Shown: positions 5,627 through 8,670 of the stretch, piece by piece
Layout of the letters: each line of letters begins with the position of its first letter
Position numbering within the stretch: position 1 is the stretch's first letter
NCBI GenBank assembly: GCA_003230635.1
Contig: QIFF01000116.1
Coordinates: forward strand, 1-8,670
DNA length: 8,670 nucleotides
Reading direction: 5' to 3'
DNA from: a bacterium
GTDB taxonomy: Bacteria > SZUA-182
Made by a program: the position numbers and the translations under genes
Notes under the pieces: generated by a model
The model's database searches: none
Told to the model about the DNA's origin: nothing
The model's input: the letters and a program-made list of their open reading frames with translations, nothing else

Positions 5627-6142
5627 ATGCAAGCGTTATCGGATAAAATTCGCGCCATTCCTGACTTTCCCAAAGAAGGAATTTTGTTTCGCGATATTAC
5701 TACCCTTCTGGCCGATGCCGAGGGGTTTAAACAGGCAATAGATGAAATTGCCGGCCATTATCGCAGTCAAGATATCGATGTGGTGGTTTGCGTAGAATCT
5801 CGCGGGTTCATCTTTGGTGCGCCGGTAGCCTATAAACTGGGTGCCGGCCTCGCTCCGGTGCGCAAGCCGGGCAAGCTGCCTTATAAAACCTATCAGACAA
5901 CTTATGAACTGGAATACGGTACAGATAGCCTGCAAATCCATCAAGACGCCTTTCCCGCCGGGGCCAGGGTGCTGATTGTGGATGACCTGCTGGCTACCGG
6001 AGGAACAACCGAAGCCACCGTTGAATTGGTGGAAAAACTGCAAGGCCAGGTGGTAGGCATTGCCTTTTTGATTGAACTGGATTTCCTGGAAGGCAGAAAA
6101 AAATTAGAAGGGCATGAAATATTTTCCTTAATCCATTATTAA
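5627..6142 (+). CDS. apt: Adenine phosphoribosyltransferase
   Basis: Purine salvage enzyme: adenine plus PRPP gives AMP and pyrophosphate, in the cytoplasm. With the start at ATG 5627 the protein has 171 residues, the usual Apt length, and begins with the typical [25 protein letters not shown] (4-28). [20 protein letters not shown] (52-71), [11 protein letters not shown] (78-88) and the PRPP-binding loop [13 protein letters not shown] (115-127) are all present. A perfect AAAGGAGG (5615-5622) four bases before this ATG decides the start over the upstream in-frame TTG at 5594, which would place 11 extra residues beyond the repeat edge. It is followed after 12 bases by the Rho_N-like gene, probably in one operon. 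The promoter must lie in or near the repeat at 5391-5587, but I cannot point to it. Confidence 0.97.
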   Translation: MQALSDKIRAIPDFPKEGILFRDITTLLADAEGFKQAIDEIAGHYRSQDIDVVVCVESRGFIFGAPVAYKLGAGLAPVRKPGKLPYKTYQTTYELEYGTDSLQIHQDAFPAGARVLIVDDLLATGGTTEATVELVEKLQGQVVGIAFLIELDFLEGRKKLEGHEIFSLIHY

Positions 6143-6154
6143 GGGGGAATTTAA

Positions 6155-6487
6155 ATGACTGAAGAGCAAAAAGCTGAATTACATCGGCTGGAAAAACTGA
6201 CGGTTACCAAGTTACGGGAAGAAGCTAAAGAAAAATATCACGACCAGATTAAGGGCGTGCACGGGATGAACAAAGGGCTGCTAATCAAGGCCCTTTGTGA
6301 GCAAGAAGGCATTCCCTATGAAGAAGAAAAACACAAGGTTGCAGTAGGGCTTGACAGAGCTGGCTTTAAACAAAAAATCAACCAGTTAAAGTTGCACCTG
6401 CAAGAAGCCGGCAAGAGCAAACAAGAACGCTCAATCCTGCGCAAAAAAGTCAGACACTTAAAACGCAAGCTGCGGCATGCGTTTTGA
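6155..6487 (+). CDS. Small basic Rho_N/SAP-like protein
   Basis: A 110-residue protein. Residues about 10-50 (LEKLTVTKLREEAKEKY ... IKGVHGMNKGLLIKALCE) resemble the helix-extended-loop-helix of the Rho N-terminal/SAP-like domain, which binds nucleic acid in Rho and several small proteins. The C-terminal half (about 70-110) is rich in K/R/Q and predicted helical (INQLKLHLQEAGKSKQERSILRKKVRHLKRKL), possibly a coiled coil or RNA-binding helix. No membrane segment or cysteine motif is present. AAGGGGG at 6141-6147 lies seven bases before the ATG, and the gene follows apt after 12 bases, so the two are probably cotranscribed. The precise function is unknown; nucleic-acid binding is inferred from the domain and charge. 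Confidence 0.8.
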   Translation: MTEEQKAELHRLEKLTVTKLREEAKEKYHDQIKGVHGMNKGLLIKALCEQEGIPYEEEKHKVAVGLDRAGFKQKINQLKLHLQEAGKSKQERSILRKKVRHLKRKLRHAF

Positions 6488-6494
6488 GTTTTCT

Positions 6495-6580
6495 GTCATT
6501 GCGAGCGAAGCGAAGCAATCTTAATTTGTGAGCGGGCAATGCCTGGGATTGCTTCGTCGGCTATGCCTCCTCGCAATGAC
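6495..6580. repeat. GTCATTGCGAGCGAAG palindromic repeat (86 bp)
   Basis: gtcattgcgag (6495-6505) pairs with ctcgcaatgac (6570-6580) and cgaagcaatc (6511-6520) with gattgcttcg (6547-6556). The sequence GTCATTGCGAGCGAAGCGAAGCAATC is a widely scattered bacterial intergenic repeat. It occupies the gap between convergent genes, starting eight bases after the Rho_N-like stop, and may serve as the transcription end for both strands, although no T-run flanks it. Confidence 0.93.
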
Positions 6581-6597
6581 AAACAAGCCCGGGAAAA

Positions 6598-7008
6598 CTA
6601 TTCCAAAATCCGGGTAATAGTAGGCAGGTAGGCGTCGGGGTTGAGGTGTTTGTTGTAATACCACAGCCCTGAAAAGCTCAGTCCCAGTCCGAGGAAGGTC
6701 CCCACTACGGCCCAGGCCTCGGAAACCTGCTGGCCGATCACCGCCCCCCCGAATAGGGCCAGCAGGGGGATTAGATAGACGATGAGGGAGGCGCGCAGGA
6801 AGGTCTTGCCGGGCAGGGACAAAAGCACCTGCTGGCCGATTTTCGCCTGGAGGGGGTTGCCGGCGGTAACCAGCATTTCCTTGCCTGTGTCCAGGGCATG
6901 GCAAACCCTCTTGGAGGCGCACTGCCCGCAGGCGCCGCTGCGGCTGACCTTGACCTGGGCTTTTTGGGGGTCAGGGACAGCGACCACAATTCCCTTTTCT
7001 TCCAACAT
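6598..7008 (-). CDS. rseC: RseC/MucC-family membrane protein (SoxR-reducing system type)
   Basis: A 136-residue inner-membrane protein of the RseC/MucC family, whose members modulate sigma-E signalling in enterics or belong to the Rsx-RseC system that keeps SoxR reduced. The N-terminal soluble part carries the conserved cysteine cluster C27-x2-C30-x5-C36 (GACGQCASKRVC), followed by LVTAGNPLQAKIGQQVLLSLPGKT (46-69), and two transmembrane helices at about 71-91 and 98-118. The order matches the family. The ATG at 7008 is four bases after the stop of the PDZ-Spy gene and has only a weak ribosome site, so translational coupling is likely. In this organism no rseA, rpoE, soxR or rsx gene is in view, so the partner is unknown. 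Confidence 0.87.
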   Translation of the reverse strand: MLEEKGIVVAVPDPQKAQVKVSRSGACGQCASKRVCHALDTGKEMLVTAGNPLQAKIGQQVLLSLPGKTFLRASLIVYLIPLLALFGGAVIGQQVSEAWAVVGTFLGLGLSFSGLWYYNKHLNPDAYLPTITRILE

Positions 7009-7012
7009 CCGA

Positions 7013-8017
7013 CTAATTACCCATCAGTTTCTTCAATTTCAGGCGCTGTTCTTCGTCAATAGTAGAGAAGTATTCTTTTAAGAATTTCAAGGCTTGCTCG
7101 TGCTTTTTCCGCTTGGCTTTATCCAAGTCTTCAAGGGCGTCCTCCAGCTTGTCAAGGTCTGTCTCACCCTGCAGCACATTATCCAACTCTATTTGTCTGA
7201 TTTTGAGCTTGGCGTCGTTTTTAATGCGCTGTTTCTTGTATTCCAGTTGCAGTTCATGGAGGGCCTCTAGCTGCTTGTCCGAAACCCCCAACTCCTTTTG
7301 ATATTGTTTGTAGAGAGTGATTTCCTGTAGCTTGCCGGCCAAAAAGTGTTCCAGGAGGTTGCTGGCTTTGCTGGTTTGGGCTATATTATGGCGGGGTCCC
7401 AGGGGAGAGCGCCCCATCATCTCTTCCATGAACATGCCGGGCCTGATTTTTCTCCCCTCCTTGTTCAGATTGCCGATAGGGGTCTGGGCCATCATTTTGT
7501 CCATCATCATGCCCGGCTGCGGCCTGCTTTTGCCCTGCATAATGTCCGCCATTTCCGGGGCAACCTCCTCCAGGTTAGGTACCAGATAAACATCCTCATC
7601 CGTTTGTTTTCCATCCCGCAGGAGAATAAACTCAACCTCGGTAGGTTCTTTGATGGCGGCCAGCAAGTCATCCAGGTCGGCCAGTGAGTGAATGCTTTTT
7701 TCCTGATTGCCGATTTTAGCGCCGATGATTATGTCCCCCTGTTCCAAGTCCTCGGAGTCGGCAATCCCATCCGCTTGCACCTTTTGAATAAACACCCCGG
7801 AGATATCGTCCAGCCGGTAATTTTCCCCCTGGAAACCAAGCCAGTCCTGGGAGAGGCTGCGGCCCCGGAAAATGGGGGCGGCATAGGGCCCCTTCTGTTT
7901 GTGCTTCATATCGGTAATTACCTGCGAGGGAGTAACCCCTCCATGCGCCCCGCTGGCGGCGGGCCAGAGTAGGCCGGGAACCAGCACGGCGCTTAGGAGT
8001 AAGACCCTATTCTTCAT
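7013..8017 (-). CDS. Exported PDZ / Met-rich / Spy-CpxP-like fusion protein
   Basis: A 334-residue periplasmic protein. Signal peptide 1-23 (cleavage likely after ASGA). Residues about 55-147 fit a PDZ domain (WLGFQGENYRL ... SGVFIQKVQADGIADSEDLEQGDIIIGAKI ... LADLDDLLAAI ... VEFILLRDGK). Residues 165-208 are a Met-rich linker with the motif PGMxMxxMMxx(T/S)P(I/L)G twice (168-182 and 193-207). Residues 222-332 are all-helical and charged, with two LTxxQ-like motifs (VSDKQ 245-249, IDEEQ 320-324), as in the Spy/CpxP/ZraP periplasmic chaperone and metal-sensor family. The ATG at 8017 has AAGGAGG seven bases upstream. The protein probably binds peptides or metal in the periplasm; this is inference from domains. 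It is cotranscribed with the RseC-family gene and divergent from ftsH. I do not recognise this exact architecture. Confidence 0.82.
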   Translation of the reverse strand: MKNRVLLLSAVLVPGLLWPAASGAHGGVTPSQVITDMKHKQKGPYAAPIFRGRSLSQDWLGFQGENYRLDDISGVFIQKVQADGIADSEDLEQGDIIIGAKIGNQEKSIHSLADLDDLLAAIKEPTEVEFILLRDGKQTDEDVYLVPNLEEVAPEMADIMQGKSRPQPGMMMDKMMAQTPIGNLNKEGRKIRPGMFMEEMMGRSPLGPRHNIAQTSKASNLLEHFLAGKLQEITLYKQYQKELGVSDKQLEALHELQLEYKKQRIKNDAKLKIRQIELDNVLQGETDLDKLEDALEDLDKAKRKKHEQALKFLKEYFSTIDEEQRLKLKKLMGN

Positions 8018-8087
8018 AGCATTGCCTCCTTATACCCTTAGGGCAGAGCAGAAAAGGGGAGTAGATCACTTGTGGTTTAAAACGAAG

Positions 8088-8102
8088 TAACTTGCCAAGT
8101 TA
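8088..8102. promoter_or_regulatory. Perfect palindrome, candidate operator
   Basis: TAACTTG-C-CAAGTTA is a perfect 7-bp inverted repeat around one base, about 71 bases upstream of the PDZ-Spy start codon in the divergent region shared with ftsH. Size and symmetry suit a dimeric repressor or activator. No known regulon consensus is recognised. Confidence 0.4.
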
Positions 8103-8128
8103 ATAATAGCAAAAGAAGCCAAATAGTC

Positions 8129-8198
8129 AACCAGGCTTTCGGCGAAAGATGTGCCTGAAGAGCGAAGGCGCTTTTTCGACGATCTGGTTTGCTTTTTT
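8129..8198 (+). other. Possible structured RNA or attenuator upstream of ftsH
   Basis: AACCAG (8129-8134) can close with CTGGTT (8184-8189) around two internal hairpins: CTTTC/GAAAG with a GGC loop (8136-8148) and GTGCCT/AGGCGC (8151-8156 with 8166-8171), the latter followed by TTTTT (8172-8176). After the closing stem comes TGCTTTTTT (8190-8198). On the plus strand both U-runs have terminator character. No gene lies upstream on that strand to be terminated. Confidence 0.35.
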
Positions 8199-8249
8199 GG
8201 GAGTTTCCCCATTTTTATATATTGTATTTTTTAACTAGTTGTGCTAAGG

Positions 8250-8277
8250 TTGCCATTGATTTAGCGTACTTTATTTT
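8250..8277 (+). promoter_or_regulatory. Weak candidate promoter for ftsH
   Basis: TTGCCA (8250-8255), 16 bases, TATTTT (8272-8277). Transcription would start around 8284, leaving a leader of about 16 bases that just includes the GGAG ribosome site. Confidence 0.35.
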
Positions 8278-8299
8278 TCTTTGTATTGGAGTGTAAATT

Positions 8300-8670
8300 G
8301 TGAATCCTAAGAACTTATCTCTTTGGCTGGTTATTGCCCTGGTTATAATTTTACTCTTTAATCTCTTCAGCCAGCCCGTCGATACTAAAGAAAAACTCAT
8401 TTTCAGCGATTTTCTGGATCGGGTGGAGCAGGGGGAAATTCAAGAGGTTACCATCCGGGAGAACGAGATTTCAGGGGATGATCTGAACGGCAAGGCCTTT
8501 CAGGTCTATGTCCCCAATGACCCGGATCTGATTAAGACCTTGCGCAAGAGTAAAGTCCGCATCGACGCCCAGCCCGCGGATCAAAGTCCCTGGTACATGA
8601 GCATACTGGTCTCCTGGTTTCCTTTGCTTTTATTTATGGGGGTTTGGATTTACTTGATGCGCCAGATGCA
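8300..8670 (+). CDS. ftsH: ATP-dependent zinc metalloprotease FtsH, N-terminal part (3' cut by window edge)
   Basis: The first 123 codons of the membrane-anchored AAA+ protease that degrades misfolded membrane proteins and short-lived regulators. It starts at GTG 8300 with GGAG (8288-8291) eight bases upstream; there is no in-frame ATG nearby that would keep the first membrane helix. Visible parts: cytoplasmic NPKN, transmembrane helix about 8-23 (LWLVIALVIILLFNLF), periplasmic FtsH extracellular domain about 31-95 (IFSDFLDRVEQGEIQEVTI ... VYVPNDPDLIKTLRKSKV), and the second transmembrane helix about 102-119 ending in WIYLMRQMQ, as in FtsH of many proteobacteria. The AAA+ and HExxH parts lie beyond the window. 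It is divergent from the PDZ-Spy/rseC pair. Confidence 0.95.
   Translation, partial: MNPKNLSLWLVIALVIILLFNLFSQPVDTKEKLIFSDFLDRVEQGEIQEVTIRENEISGDDLNGKAFQVYVPNDPDLIKTLRKSKVRIDAQPADQSPWYMSILVSWFPLLLFMGVWIYLMRQM

Noticed and set aside
6521..6922. 133-codon minus-strand frame overlapping rseC
   Set aside because: Pro/Arg-rich composition typical of a shifted frame of a GC-rich gene; the RseC frame with its cysteine motif and two membrane helices is clearly the real one.
7317..7972. Plus-strand frames of 90-113 codons across the PDZ-Spy gene
   Set aside because: Antisense to a well-supported exported protein; no ribosome site and no recognisable domain.
8207..8214. CCCCATTT resembling a sigma-32 (heat-shock) -10 box upstream of ftsH
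   Set aside because: No CTTGAAA-like -35 element at 11-16 bases upstream; the match is probably chance, although ftsH is heat-shock regulated in E. coli.

Overview
The window reads as a piece of chromosome from a Gram-negative bacterium that carries ATP sulfurylase of the dissimilatory/sulfur-cycle type. An NlpD-like lipoprotein followed by an RpoS-like sigma factor, an RseC/MucC-family membrane protein and a Spy/CpxP-like periplasmic protein all point to an organism with an outer membrane. Together with sat, this fits a sulfate- or sulfur-metabolising lineage such as Desulfobacterota or Nitrospirota. The lineage is inferred from gene content only; no marker gene proves it.

Layout. 1-1076: 3' part of sat (+). 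1086-1224: intergenic repeats. 1263-1667: fxsA (+), converging on a secreted SUMF1/FGE-sulfatase-fold protein (1678-2493, -). 2494-2903: gene-poor region with an 81-bp palindromic repeat, a 32-codon ORF with a good ribosome site, and a strong extended -10 promoter. 2904-3368: LOG/DprA-related Rossmann protein (+). 3381-3586: composite repeat. 3613-5383: nlpD-like and rpoS-like pair (+) with a hairpin between them. 5391-5587: three palindromic repeats nested inside one another. 5627-6487: apt plus a small basic Rho_N-like protein (+). 6495-6580: another palindromic repeat, between convergent genes. 6598-8017: rseC-family gene and a PDZ/Met-rich/Spy-like fusion gene (-), divergent from ftsH, whose first 123 codons close the window (8300-8670).

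How the genes fit together. Most are housekeeping. The right end is the best candidate for something less described: a periplasmic protein combining a PDZ domain, a duplicated Met-rich motif and a Spy/CpxP-like helical domain, four bases upstream of an RseC-family cysteine membrane protein and divergent from the membrane protease FtsH. This suggests an envelope quality-control or redox/metal-stress module. The nlpD-rpoS pair is a second stress-related unit.

The second striking theme is repeats: at least five unrelated palindromic intergenic families occur in 8.7 kb, some nested inside others. I found no CRISPR array, rRNA, intact tRNA, transposase or phage gene.
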